A DNA stretch of 64,000 bases from Lysinibacillus agricola (GCF_016638705.1 NZ_CP067341.1:4901501-4965500); one strand, 5' to 3'; shown: positions 43,101 through 51,894, counted from the first letter of the stretch. The notes: generated from the sequence alone by a model not told the origin. Program-made: numbers and translations.

Positions 43101-43765
43101 TGTTTCACCCTATATCCAATACCACGAATGGTTTCAATAATTGTCGGCTTGGCTGGATTTATTTCTATCTTTTCTCTTAAGTATCGAATATGCACCATTA
43201 ATGTTTTATCGCCTTCTATATAGCTTTCACCCCAGACACCTTCATACAGCTGTTCCTTCGTTAAAATTTGATTTAAATGGCGAATAAAATACTGCAATAG
43301 ATAGAACTGCTTACCTGTTAATTGAATTTCTTCATTAGTTTCCTTGCTGATAACCCGCATATCTTTCGTATAAATTTTTAAATGCTGAAGATCTAGTACA
43401 TCATCATTCTTTTGATATCTTCTTAGTAAAACCTCAACACGAGCTATCAGTTCATCTGGGTGGAATGGCTTCGTTAAATAATCATCTGCGAAGTTAAGGC
43501 CCTCTATTTTATCCTCTACAGCAGTTCGTGCTGACAGCATTAAAATTGGGATCTCTTTATTTTCTCGCTTAATTCTTTTGCCAATTGAAAAGCCATCTAA
43601 GCCTGGTAACATTACATCTAATATAGCAATATCCTTAAAAGCTATGTGCTGATCGACTTCTTCCCCAGATTCGAGCCATGTAACCTCGTATCCTCTTTCC
43701 GTTAAATCCTTTGTCACCCATTGGCCAATCTCTTTTTCGTCTTCTATGTACAATATCCGATACAA
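43097..43765 (-). CDS. OmpR-family response regulator (LanR-like)
   Basis: A 222-residue regulator. The receiver has ILYIEDEKEIGQWV, phospho-Asp in IAILDVMLPGLDG and Lys in YLTKPFHPDEL; the winged helix ends IIETIRGIGYRVK. TTG at 43765 follows GGGAGG and is preferred to a TTG at 43780. The gene pair is in the same direction as the ABC operon and its predicted targets carry phased TTTAAAC repeats. Confidence 0.92.
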   Translation of the reverse strand: MYRILYIEDEKEIGQWVTKDLTERGYEVTWLESGEEVDQHIAFKDIAILDVMLPGLDGFSIGKRIKRENKEIPILMLSARTAVEDKIEGLNFADDYLTKPFHPDELIARVEVLLRRYQKNDDVLDLQHLKIYTKDMRVISKETNEEIQLTGKQFYLLQYFIRHLNQILTKEQLYEGVWGESYIEGDKTLMVHIRYLREKIEINPAKPTIIETIRGIGYRVKQ

Positions 43766-43952
43766 TGGTAATCCTCCCAATCTGCTCTAGATTTTAGAAA
43801 TAAATGTTATTCTGTATTATACGATTTCATAGATTTGTACTCAATCATTGTCTGTAAAGTGAGAGAGTCCTTGAATAAATCACATCTAAGGCTAGGGGTA
43901 TGTCGATAAAATCAAATTATTTCTCGTTAAAACAAGCTAACCATCAAAGAAA

Positions 43953-43977
43953 ACGTATTTGGATTCCCCAAATACGT
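43953..43977 (-). terminator. Rho-independent terminator
   Basis: ACGTATTTGG pairs with CCAAATACGT; followed by TTTTCTTT on the minus strand. It ends the VOC gene. Confidence 0.82.
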
Positions 43978-43985
43978 CTATCTTT

Positions 43986-44432
43986 TCAGTTATTTGTAAT
44001 GATCAACATATCATTATCATCGAACTGCCACATATCGCCATAAGCAACTTCCCAATAGTAGCCGTTTGGATCTTGGAAATAGCCACTATAGCCACCCCAG
44101 AATACAGTTTCTGGCTCCTTGACGATTTTCGCCCCCGCCTTTTTAGCCAAATCAAACACTTGATCAACTTCCTCTTTCGACTTTCCGTTATAAGCAAGTG
44201 TAATCCCGTTAAAGCCATTGTCGATAGCAGGTGGATTTGCTTCGTTAATATCTTTTACTAGACGGTCAATCGGAAACAGTGAGATTTTTGTTCCTCCATT
44301 ATTAAAGAAAATAACATCTGGATTTGTTTCCTCACCATAAACAATTACTTCAAATCCCAGACCCTCTCGATAAAATCTAAGAGACTCGACCATATCTTTT
44401 ACACCCAACGTAATTAAATTTAAACGATTCAT
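43986..44432 (-). CDS. VOC-superfamily (glyoxalase-like) protein
   Basis: A 148-residue protein of two beta-alpha-beta-beta-beta units: MVESLRFYREGLGFEV... and EVDQVFDLAKKAGAKIVKEPE...YSGYFQDPNGYYWEVAYG. The C-terminal FQDPNGYYWEV is the usual VOC metal-site Glu motif. Members include lyases, dioxygenases and antibiotic-binding proteins; the role here is unknown. Confidence 0.88.
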   Translation of the reverse strand: MNRLNLITLGVKDMVESLRFYREGLGFEVIVYGEETNPDVIFFNNGGTKISLFPIDRLVKDINEANPPAIDNGFNGITLAYNGKSKEEVDQVFDLAKKAGAKIVKEPETVFWGGYSGYFQDPNGYYWEVAYGDMWQFDDNDMLIITNN

Positions 44433-44793
44433 CTCTCCATCTCCTTTATAAAAGTTTCAATATACTTATTCTATTTCGAGCATTGAATCCCCTTCTATCC
44501 ACTCATTTTGCTTCAGACCAAATACTTTTTGTATAAGCCATTTTTCAATCCGCAACGTTCCATATTATTTTGACTAATGGATGCGAATTTTGCATGACCT
44601 ATCATTAAACTACAATTTTGTTTGAGGCCGATCCTCGTAAACTAATAAAAATTTCTTACAGCGAACCATTGATATCTCACAAAAGTAACCTCCACGTTTC
44701 TATGAAACCAAAAAGTGCGTACTTTTTTTTGCACTGGCATGAAAGCATAATAAGAAAGCAACAGAGCACTAACAAAAATCGGAGGACAGAAAA
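44433..44793. other. Intergenic region upstream of the aldo-keto reductase
   Basis: 361 bases between divergent genes. The only clear element is the inverted repeat at 44710-44727. No ORF, riboswitch or repeat was recognised. Confidence 0.5.
44710..44727. promoter_or_regulatory. Inverted repeat, candidate HxlR-type operator
   Basis: AAAAAGT-GCGT-ACTTTTT, 67 bases before the aldo-keto reductase start. HxlR/YodB-type regulators bind AT-rich palindromes with ACT/AGT ends. An HxlR gene lies just downstream of the reductase. Confidence 0.5.
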
Positions 44794-45639
44794 ATGATCA
44801 ATCATTTACAAGATACAATCACATTAAATAATGGCTTACAAATGCCAGGAATGGGCTTAGGCGTATTCCAAATCGAAAATGATACTACTGCAGAAATCGT
44901 TAAAAATGCGATTGAGGTCGGTTACCGTAGTATCGATACTGCCGCTATTTACGGCAATGAAGCAGGTGTTGGTGATGGCATTAGACAAGCATTAGCATCT
45001 ACAGGTTTAAAACGTGAGGAATTATTTATTACCTCCAAAGTATGGAACGATAGCTTGAGCTTTGAGGAGACAATCGCAGCATACGAGGAAAGCTTAGAAA
45101 AATTAGGGTTAGATTATTTAGATCTCTATCTTATCCATTGGCCAGGTAAAAATAAGTATGAAGAGGCTTGGAAGGCTCTCGAGGATTTATACGAGGAAGG
45201 AAAAATCAAAGCGATTGGAGTATGTAACTTCCACGTAGAACACTTACAGAATTTATTAACATTTGCTCGCATTACACCAGTTATTAACCAAGTGGAATTC
45301 CATCCACGATTACAACAAGCAGAGCTTCGTTCATTCTGCGAAGAGCACAATATACAACTGGAGGCTTGGGCGCCATTAATGCAAGGTGGGCTTCTTGAAG
45401 ATGAAACTATTTCAAAAATAGCTAAAAAATACGGGAAATCAAATCCTCAAGTTATATTACGCTGGGATATTCAAAATGGTATCGTCACAATTCCAAAATC
45501 TGTGCGTAAAGAACGTATGATTCAAAACGCTGAGATTTTTGATTTCACTCTAACTGATGAAGAGGTGGCGATCATTAACGCTATGAATCTAGAACAACGT
45601 GTTGGACCAAACCCAGATGAATTTGATTTTGTCATGTAA
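44794..45639 (+). CDS. Aldo/keto reductase
   Basis: A 281-residue NADPH-dependent reductase with the classical catalytic tetrad: Asp in YRSIDTAAIYGNE, Tyr in the same segment, Lys in LFITSKVWND and His in LYLIHWPGK. The NADPH site is IPKSVRKERMIQNAEIFDF. It is close to Bacillus YtbE/YvgN reductases that act on methylglyoxal and other aldehydes. It probably responds with the neighbouring HxlR regulator to electrophile stress. Confidence 0.93.
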   Translation: MINHLQDTITLNNGLQMPGMGLGVFQIENDTTAEIVKNAIEVGYRSIDTAAIYGNEAGVGDGIRQALASTGLKREELFITSKVWNDSLSFEETIAAYEESLEKLGLDYLDLYLIHWPGKNKYEEAWKALEDLYEEGKIKAIGVCNFHVEHLQNLLTFARITPVINQVEFHPRLQQAELRSFCEEHNIQLEAWAPLMQGGLLEDETISKIAKKYGKSNPQVILRWDIQNGIVTIPKSVRKERMIQNAEIFDFTLTDEEVAIINAMNLEQRVGPNPDEFDFVM

Positions 45640-45658
45640 ACGATAGCTATGTAAACGT

Positions 45659-45700
45659 GAAAGAGACTGTCCTATTTTTTTCTCTTAGACAGTCTCTTTC
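45659..45700. terminator. Bidirectional terminator
   Basis: GAAAGAGACTGTC (45659-45671) pairs with GACAGTCTCTTTC (45688-45700) between the convergent reductase and HxlR genes. Confidence 0.85.
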
Positions 45701-45708
45701 CAATCTAT

Positions 45709-46092
45709 TTAAGACGTATGCTTTATCGCGATATCTTCATCACGTTGCATTAACAGTACATCTTCACCTTTATCTTGTAGCATTTCGATATGTTTTTCAC
45801 CCCAAGTGCAGAGGATGTTCAGCACTGGGTCCATTTCTTGACCATAGGGCGTTAACGAATATTCAACTTTTGGCGGTACTTGATTGAAAACCTTGCGATT
45901 AATTAATCCAGACTGCTCTAATTCACGCAATTGGTTTGTTAGCATTTTTTGCGAAATGCCTGGAATCAATCGGCGAAATTCATTCGTACGAATCTTACCA
46001 TGGTGGGTCAGATGACAAAGAATGACTGGTTTCCATTTACCCCCAATTACTTCAAGAGTGGCTTCAACACCAATATTATAAACTTTTTTCAT
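45709..46092 (-). CDS. HxlR-family transcriptional regulator
   Basis: A 127-residue winged-helix regulator: VEATLEVIGGKWKPVILCHL, RTNEFRRLIPGISQKMLTNQLRELE, RKVFNQVPPKVEYSLTPYG. Several HxlR proteins (YodB, CatR, HypR) sense quinones, hypochlorite or aldehydes through a conserved Cys; here the Cys in VILCHL aligns roughly with the usual region, not at the extreme N-terminus. Divergent from an MFS pump and convergent with a reductase. Confidence 0.92.
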   Translation of the reverse strand: MKKVYNIGVEATLEVIGGKWKPVILCHLTHHGKIRTNEFRRLIPGISQKMLTNQLRELEQSGLINRKVFNQVPPKVEYSLTPYGQEMDPVLNILCTWGEKHIEMLQDKGEDVLLMQRDEDIAIKHTS

Positions 46093-46120
46093 TGTAAACC
46101 CCCTGTAATATTCAAAAGTA

Positions 46121-46149
46121 ACTAAAAGTACTCTACATAACTTTTTAGT
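46121..46149. promoter_or_regulatory. Inverted repeat between HxlR and MFS genes
   Basis: ACTAAAAGT (46121-46129) and ACTTTTTAGT (46140-46149). It shares the AAAAGT/ACTTTT half-site with the site at 44710-44727. Confidence 0.5.
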
Positions 46150-46200
46150 ATGTATGAATATTACTATACACTATACGAAAAATCAAAGGAGATATTAAGA

Positions 46201-47388
46201 ATGAACGAAACAAAAGTGCCGAATGCTAAACTAACATTACTCGCACTAGCGATCAGTGCTTTTGGTATTGGCTCTACAGAATTTATAAGCGTCGGACTTC
46301 TTCCATTAATTACAGAAGATTTTAACATAACGTTAAGTACTGCGGGTTTAACCGTATCCATATATGCACTAGGTGTAACGATTGGTGCACCGCTTTTAAC
46401 AGCGTTAACATCGCGCCTTAGTCGTAAAAATGTGTTATTGCTCGTTATGGTGCTTTTTATTATCGGTAATTTACTTGCAGCTCTAGCACCCTTATTTTCA
46501 ATTCTACTAATCGGCCGTGTTATTTCAGCATTAGCACATGGCGTCTTTATGTCTATCGCCTCTGTTATAGCTGCAGATGTTGTGGCACCTAATAGACGAG
46601 CAAGTGCAATAGCTATTATGTTCACAGGGTTAACAGTAGCAACTGTGACAGGTGTCCCATTAGGAACTTTTATTGGACAAGTTACTGACTGGCGAATGTC
46701 GTTCATTTTCATTGTCGTTATTGGTATTATCGGATTAATTAGTAATGCTCTGCTTGTACCTAGTCAATTATCAAAAGGCAATCCAATATCTATTCGCGAT
46801 ATCTGGAAAGTATTGGGGAACATACGAATGCTATTAATTCTCTTTATTACAGCAATCGGATACGGTGGCGTGTTTGTTGTATACACATACATTTCCCCTA
46901 TATTAGAACAATATATGGGCTACTCACCTCGGGCAATTGTATTCATCTTAGTTGTATTTGGTATTTGTGTCGCTATCGGCAATACATTAGGTGGTCATTT
47001 TGCTAATAGTAATCCTTTACGTTCAATCTTTATTATCTTTATTGGCTTAGCATTAGCATTACTGGGTATCAACTTCTTTTTAGAATCATCGATCATTGGA
47101 TTAATGATGGTCCTTATGATGGGGCTATTTATGTTTATGAATGTTCCAGGATTACAGCTTTATGCCGTTCAACTTTCAGAAAAATATATACCATCAGCTA
47201 TCTCAATGGCTTCAGCATTAAATATTTCGGCCTTTAACATTGGCATTTTTCTAGGATCATACATTGGAGGATTCATTATTCGCCACCAATCATTAGCCCA
47301 CACACCTATATACGGATTCATCTTGGTTATGCTTGCGGCAATGACTACACTTCTATGGTTAATCTTTGATAGAAACAAACAAGGATAA
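46201..47388 (+). CDS. MFS drug-efflux transporter (AraJ/YdhP-like)
   Basis: A 395-residue 12-helix major-facilitator protein: LALAISAFGIGSTEFISVGLLP in TM1, ALGVTIGAPLLTALTSRLSRKNVLL (motif A region), the antiporter-like TVATVTGVPLGTFIG in TM5. It is of the DHA1 drug:H+ antiporter type. The start MNETKVPN follows AAAGGAGATATT; a longer frame from 46150 lacks an RBS. Probably derepressed through the HxlR protein. Confidence 0.92.
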   Translation: MNETKVPNAKLTLLALAISAFGIGSTEFISVGLLPLITEDFNITLSTAGLTVSIYALGVTIGAPLLTALTSRLSRKNVLLLVMVLFIIGNLLAALAPLFSILLIGRVISALAHGVFMSIASVIAADVVAPNRRASAIAIMFTGLTVATVTGVPLGTFIGQVTDWRMSFIFIVVIGIIGLISNALLVPSQLSKGNPISIRDIWKVLGNIRMLLILFITAIGYGGVFVVYTYISPILEQYMGYSPRAIVFILVVFGICVAIGNTLGGHFANSNPLRSIFIIFIGLALALLGINFFLESSIIGLMMVLMMGLFMFMNVPGLQLYAVQLSEKYIPSAISMASALNISAFNIGIFLGSYIGGFIIRHQSLAHTPIYGFILVMLAAMTTLLWLIFDRNKQG

Positions 47389-47391
47389 AAG

Positions 47392-47427
47392 AAAGGAAGC
47401 CTTAACCATAACTGAGGCTTCCTTTTT
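47392..47427. terminator. Bidirectional terminator
   Basis: AAAGGAAGCCT pairs with AGGCTTCCTTT, followed by T, between convergent genes. Confidence 0.85.
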
Positions 47428-47435
47428 GCTATTTA

Positions 47436-47978
47436 TCATATTTTAAGGAAAGTATCGTCAAAATATGCCTTGAAATTTGGATAAAGATAATCCAATGACG
47501 CTTTAATATCAGCACTATCATCAAATAAAATTTCATGTTCAATTTCATATATTGCACAATTTTCTTCATTCGCATTATTTAAATTGATGCAAATAATTTT
47601 TCCATACTCTTCATCCCATGAAAAAGGGAGATATCCTAAACTACATAACGATGGATTATACATATCTCTAACGTTATTTAAAGGTTCATCAATACTTTGA
47701 TTGGGTATTACATCAAAATAATGGTTATAAGTTGAAATAAAAGCTTTATACCACTCAGGAAATTTAAGTCCAAACTCTTTTTCTAAAGCTTGTATATCAT
47801 CTTCAGTTACTTTAGAAGGGATCAGCTTCCATCTTGACCATTCCCCATCAATATCCGCTAATTTCATCTGGTCTGGAACATCTGGACACATCCATCTGCA
47901 AAACCCCTCCTTCGAAACTTGATTATAACGCTCATAGTAAATTTCAAAACCATTCTTAATGTATTCACGAATATTCAT
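47436..47978 (-). CDS. SMI1/KNR4 (SUKH) family protein
   Basis: A 180-residue protein with the SUKH pattern: DIQALEKEFGLKFPEWYKAFISTYNHYF, then LGYLPFSWDEEYGKIICINL and a C-terminal FDDSADIKASLDYLYPNFKAYF. The N-terminal RYNQVSKEGFCRWMCP is unusual. SUKH proteins are often immunity proteins against nuclease or deaminase toxins; no toxin gene lies nearby, so it may be an orphan immunity gene. Confidence 0.82.
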   Translation of the reverse strand: MNIREYIKNGFEIYYERYNQVSKEGFCRWMCPDVPDQMKLADIDGEWSRWKLIPSKVTEDDIQALEKEFGLKFPEWYKAFISTYNHYFDVIPNQSIDEPLNNVRDMYNPSLCSLGYLPFSWDEEYGKIICINLNNANEENCAIYEIEHEILFDDSADIKASLDYLYPNFKAYFDDTFLKI

Positions 47979-48097
47979 CTAAAGAACTCCTTTTTTAAAT
48001 TGGACAGACTAGCTTTATTGTTTAGAAGCCTAGTCCATGAAGGTACTTATATATAGTCATATTACTTGGGTAACACTTAGTCTGCTTAAGCCATTAA

Positions 48098-48126
48098 CAC
48101 CGAAAAACATTGTTGTACATAAGATA
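48098..48126 (+). promoter_or_regulatory. Sigma-K promoter
   Basis: CACC (48098-48101), 16 bases, CATAAGATA (48118-48126): an exact match to mACm-N16-CATANNNTA. It lies 31 bases before the start of the next gene. Confidence 0.65.
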
Positions 48127-48157
48127 GGATATCAGCTATAGGATAGGAGGAATTTAG

Positions 48158-48568
48158 TTGTATTACAATCCTTATCCGTATTTTGTCTATCCAAACTATT
48201 ATCCAACATGGGCAATGGCACATCAACAAGGCACTAGTCAATTTTCAAGACATCTAGCAATGCCGGCGAACCCGACAAATAGCAATCCATTTCCATCCGT
48301 CAATACAAGTAAATTGAAAACTTCTGCAAAACGGATTAAGGTTATTATGCGGCAAGCACAATTACTTACGGATAAAATTGAAGAATCTGAGCAATTTGCA
48401 CATGATCTTATGGACGCTGCACAGCTGTCAAATAAAACGGAAGTTGAAAAATTAATATCGTCAACGGGTGTCACCATGAAGTTCGAAACTAACTATACAC
48501 CGGATCGTATTCGTATAATATTTACTGATAGCGACTGTTGTAAACTAACATTAATTTTAAGTTGGTGA
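48158..48568 (+). CDS. Putative spore-coat-associated protein
   Basis: A 136-residue protein starting at TTG behind ATAGGAGGAA. The N-terminus is Tyr/Pro-rich (MYYNPYPYFVYPNYYPTW), as in many coat proteins; the C-terminal part (AHDLMDAAQLSNKTEVEKLI...GVTMKFETNYTPDRIRIIF...CCKLTLILSW) looks like a conserved Bacillales domain of unknown function. The sigma-K promoter upstream supports late mother-cell expression. Confidence 0.75.
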   Translation: MYYNPYPYFVYPNYYPTWAMAHQQGTSQFSRHLAMPANPTNSNPFPSVNTSKLKTSAKRIKVIMRQAQLLTDKIEESEQFAHDLMDAAQLSNKTEVEKLISSTGVTMKFETNYTPDRIRIIFTDSDCCKLTLILSW

Positions 48569-48705
48569 AATTCCAACTCTTTTGAATAGGCTCCGAAAGT
48601 GTTGAAAATTATTTTTAACCTTGTATCCCTATTGAACTTGTAAACTATAAAAAAATATGCTAAAGTATTTGTAATCATTATTTCTGAAAATTCTTATATT
48701 GCTTT

Positions 48706-48868
48706 TTCTTATCAAGAGAGACGGAGGGATTGGCCCTATGAAGTCTCAGCAACCAGCCTATATAGGTATGGTGCTAATTCCAATTGGCGAAATTTAGCCT
48801 TGAAGATGAGAAGACTTACTTTAGTTGCTTTGCACAAGAGTCCTCTTTCTACAAGGAGGGCTCTTTTT
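48706..48868 (+). promoter_or_regulatory. SAM-I (S-box) riboswitch with terminator
   Basis: S-box core: P1 arms TCTTATC (48707-48713) and GATGAGA (48805-48811), CAAGAGAGACGGAGGGATTG, GCCCTATGAAGTCTCAGCAA, CC..., GGTGCTAATTCC. An intrinsic terminator follows: AAGAGTCCTC/GAGGGCTCTT then TTTTTT (48836-48868). With SAM bound, the terminator forms and the cyclase-family gene is off. A reading frame beginning at 48784 overlaps this RNA and is not the gene start. Confidence 0.93.
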
Positions 48869-48912
48869 TATTGTTGCATCCAAAAATAATTAAAAGAAAG
48901 CAGGAAGATATT

Positions 48913-49650
48913 ATGACAAACGAACTTTTACAAGCAATTCAACTATTGAAATCGAAAGAATGGGTAGATTTAACACATACATTTGGTCCTAATTCTCCCC
49001 ACTTCTTTATGTTTGATGATGCAAAATTTGAAACAGTATTCTCCCATGATGATGGCTTCCTTGCGCAGCAATTTACTTTCCCTGGGCAATATGGAACACA
49101 TATTGACCCACCTATCCATTTTGTGCGAGATACACGCTATTTAGAGGATTTGGAGCTAAAAGAACTAGTTCTACCACTAATCGTTATCGATAAATCTAAG
49201 GAAGCCGAAATTAATAACGACCTCACATTAAGTGTTCAAGATATTCTTGATTTTGAGGCTGAATATGGGGAAATCGAAGCAGGTACCTTCGTTGCGCTGC
49301 GTACGGATTGGAGTAAACGTTGGCCAGATAAAGAGGCTTTCAGTAACAAAGATGCGGATGGTAGTAATCATATTCCTGGCTGGGGATTAGAAGCGTTACA
49401 ATTTTTATTCAACGCACGAAAAGTAAGTGCTATAGGCCACGAAACCTTTGATACGGATTCAGCAGCTGATTTTCGTAAAAATGGTAAGCTAGATGGCGAA
49501 TATTTTGTGCTTGAGCAAGATACTTACCAAATTGAGCTGATGACAAATTTGGATAAGCTACCTCCAAAAGGCGCTGCTATATTCAATATTGTACCAAAGC
49601 CTGAAAAAGCGTCTGGATTCCCTGTTCGTTCATTTGCAATATTGCCTTAA
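48913..49650 (+). CDS. Cyclase-family (kynurenine-formamidase-like) hydrolase
   Basis: A 245-residue enzyme of the PF04199 cyclase family. WVDLTHTFGPNSPHFFMF at the N-terminus, the metal motif GQYGTHIDPPIHF (HxxxD type) and a late GHETFDTDSA. Members hydrolyse N-formylkynurenine, isatin or related amides using a metal. The start follows AGGAAGATATT. Control by the SAM-I riboswitch upstream implies a link to methionine or sulfur metabolism, an unexpected role; the substrate is unknown. Confidence 0.87.
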   Translation: MTNELLQAIQLLKSKEWVDLTHTFGPNSPHFFMFDDAKFETVFSHDDGFLAQQFTFPGQYGTHIDPPIHFVRDTRYLEDLELKELVLPLIVIDKSKEAEINNDLTLSVQDILDFEAEYGEIEAGTFVALRTDWSKRWPDKEAFSNKDADGSNHIPGWGLEALQFLFNARKVSAIGHETFDTDSAADFRKNGKLDGEYFVLEQDTYQIELMTNLDKLPPKGAAIFNIVPKPEKASGFPVRSFAILP

Positions 49651-49655
49651 ACGAT

Positions 49656-49705
49656 AAAAAGGTCTGGTTCACAACCTGAGTAGGTATTGAATCAGACCTT
49701 TTTTT
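49656..49705. terminator. Bidirectional terminator
   Basis: AAAAAGGTCTGGTTCA pairs with TGAATCAGACCTTTTT, with one G-T pair, then T. Between convergent genes. Confidence 0.9.
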
Positions 49706-50300
49706 ACTTTGGCGAATTCCTTTTTTTGAAAATAAAATAAACGATTAGCATTAGTATTAGGAACAATACTATAAGATAAATACTGTAGCGGGATAAATAG
49801 ACCCCAACATAACGCCAGTTCTCCCCAAGTACCTTTCCTAAGGTAATAAAAGTAAATGTCCAAATAACTGCTCCCGTATAGGCAAAGAAAGCAAATTTTT
49901 TATAAGGATAATTATTGATAGCCGCAATATATGCTGTAAGATGACGCACACCAGGAATAAAATATCCTATTAATAATAATCCCGGCCCTATTTTTGCAAA
50001 TAATTTTCTAGTAAAGTCAATTTTCTGTTCAGTAATGTGGATTTTTGGACCGTATTTTTGCAATAACGGTAGCCCAAATCTATAGCCTATATAGTAGCTC
50101 AGAGTAATTCCCCCTACCGCACCTACCATAGCGCTGATTAAAGCTGGAATATGTGCGAGAGTTTCTTTATATACGCTATATCCTACATATGTTAAAAATA
50201 TCTCATCGGGAAGTGGCAGCCCAACAATCCCGCCAACTAGGATAAGAATGATGCCAAAATACCCGTAATGTTCTATTAGAGATTGCACGTGATGCGCCAT
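49704..50300 (-). CDS. DedA-family membrane protein
   Basis: A 198-residue polytopic protein with DedA landmarks: GIVGLPLPDEIFLTYVGYSV (acidic residue in the first re-entrant region) and the G-[FY]-x-P-G-x-R motif GYFIPGVRHLTAYIAA. DedA proteins are flippase-like and recycle undecaprenyl phosphate or phosphatidylethanolamine and affect envelope stress. Monocistronic. Confidence 0.92.
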   Translation of the reverse strand: MAHHVQSLIEHYGYFGIILILVGGIVGLPLPDEIFLTYVGYSVYKETLAHIPALISAMVGAVGGITLSYYIGYRFGLPLLQKYGPKIHITEQKIDFTRKLFAKIGPGLLLIGYFIPGVRHLTAYIAAINNYPYKKFAFFAYTGAVIWTFTFITLGKVLGENWRYVGVYLSRYSIYLIVLFLILMLIVYFIFKKRNSPK

Positions 50301-50529
50301 AAATCCTTCCCACCTAAAGCATAATGAATTTCTTTTTACAGATAGCTTTATATTAACTCAAAGTAAACAATATTATGAGTATTATGACTTCAACACAATT
50401 TTCTCAGGATTTATTATCACTGCCTTGTAGATTGTATAGATGGAAAAATTATTTCTTTATAAAAACTTTCTCCAATGTTGTATAGTGGTCGATTCATGCT
50501 ATAAATCTCATTTCTCGGCTACTACTCTA

Positions 50530-51303
50530 TTAAATTATTTGCAGCTCACGTAGAGCATAATCAATCCCGTCCTCAGTTGATTTCTTCGTTACATAATTAG
50601 CGACATTTTTTAATGCTTCACTACCGTTACCCATTGCAATACCAAAGCCGACCTGCTCCAGCATATCGATATCATTATCTCCATCGCCAAAAGCAAGTGC
50701 TTCTTCAGGACTCAAGTCGAAATAATCTAGTACCGCCTGGACAGCAATAGATTTGGAAACATCCTGTTGCAAAACATTTGTAATATAAGGGTGCCACCTT
50801 TTAAATAATAAATGAGGGAATTTTGAAGTATACTTTTTCTCAATATCCTCATCGCCATATAAACACATTAAGTAAACCTCTTGCGTTAAAATATCTTCAT
50901 TAATATCAGGAAACTCTAGCAAAGATAATGTTTCTTGCATAGCTTTTAATGTCTTTTCTTCTTGGACGTTATTCATCGATAATTGTTCTGTAAAAAATGA
51001 TAGACTTTGTTTATTGTCTTCAGCAAAAGCCTTAACTGCGTGGACAATTTCCTTTGCAATAGGCATTTTATGTATTACTCGATCTTGATACTTAACATGG
51101 GCACCATTAGCTGTAATAAACGTTTCTATGCCTATGTTTCTTAAATCTTGGCACATTGACAAGGGTCTTCCTGTAGCAGCAACAATATGAATTCCTTTGT
51201 TTTTTAATTGCTTAATAGCGGTTCTTGTACTTTCTTCAATACGACCATCTTCATAATTAACAAGCGTTCCATCTACGTCAAAAAATACAATTTTATAATC
51301 CAT
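50530..51303 (-). CDS. Cof-type HAD-IIB phosphatase
   Basis: A 257-residue HAD phosphatase. Motif I FFDVDGTLVN, motif II AATGRP, motif III Lys in VSKSIAVQAVL, motif IV FGDGDNDIDML, then GIAMGNGSEALK. Cof-type enzymes dephosphorylate sugar phosphates, flavins or phosphorylated PLP. Start behind TAAGGAGC. Confidence 0.93.
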   Translation of the reverse strand: MDYKIVFFDVDGTLVNYEDGRIEESTRTAIKQLKNKGIHIVAATGRPLSMCQDLRNIGIETFITANGAHVKYQDRVIHKMPIAKEIVHAVKAFAEDNKQSLSFFTEQLSMNNVQEEKTLKAMQETLSLLEFPDINEDILTQEVYLMCLYGDEDIEKKYTSKFPHLLFKRWHPYITNVLQQDVSKSIAVQAVLDYFDLSPEEALAFGDGDNDIDMLEQVGFGIAMGNGSEALKNVANYVTKKSTEDGIDYALRELQII

Positions 51304-51894
51304 CTTTCGCTCCTTATCGTTTTACACAATTTTATTAGGTATATCGATTAGAGGAACCTCACCATAACATGGCCCACTTCGGGTAACACCTGTGACGATG
51401 ATCTCCAAGAAGTCGCTCAGCCCTACTCCGATCACCCTAATATAAATGTCATTTTCCACTACAGGCGAGTGTTGAGTGACTCCCCTTTGTTTCTTAATAA
51501 TAATCCTATATTTCCCTAATCAATATACTTGTAATTTTACATTAAGAAACATCTTTATACCAAAATCACGAAATAGGCATTATCGCCTACACATTCAACT
51601 TTATAATAAAAACATCAATAATTATTTAAATTTGTACGTTATTTGACAAACTAAAACGAATGTATAACTTGCTTTAACTACACCGATAAATACTATTACG
51701 GGTACATATCGAAATTCCAAATAACTAAGAAAATAATGAACATTTTTATTTTAATAATTCTAAAGGAGTATACCAAAGAACATAGAATTGTTAATATAAA
51801 GGTAACTAAATTAAACACATTGAACGATACTGTCCATCGTATAAATAGAACAAAAGAAATAATAATCGTTTTTTATGTAAAGGAGTTGATTCTT
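51304..51894. other. Long intergenic region with one repeat
   Basis: 591 bases. The first part holds the R1 derivative (51358-51433). The rest is AT-rich without credible genes; a TTGACA at 51643 has a TATAAC only 14 bases on, too short for a sure promoter. No structured RNA was recognised. Confidence 0.5.
51358..51433 (-). repeat. R1 repeat, minimal derivative
   Basis: On the minus strand: GATCGGAGTAGGGCTGAGCG (compare GATTGGAGTGGAGGCTGGGC at 24314), a short centre, and TGTTATGGTGAGG (compare GTTATGGTGATG). Only the two ends of the 24311 copy are kept. Confidence 0.7.

Noticed and set aside
37631..43765. Complete lantibiotic biosynthesis cluster
   Set aside because: No precursor peptide, dehydratase, cyclase or LanM/LanT gene was found; only immunity-type and regulatory genes are present.
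48784..48912. N-terminal extension of the cyclase-family gene
   Set aside because: It lies within the SAM riboswitch and its terminator; the RBS-supported start is at 48913.
51643..51668. Sigma-A promoter TTGACA..TATAAC
   Set aside because: The spacer is only 14 bases, too short for a normal sigma-A promoter.
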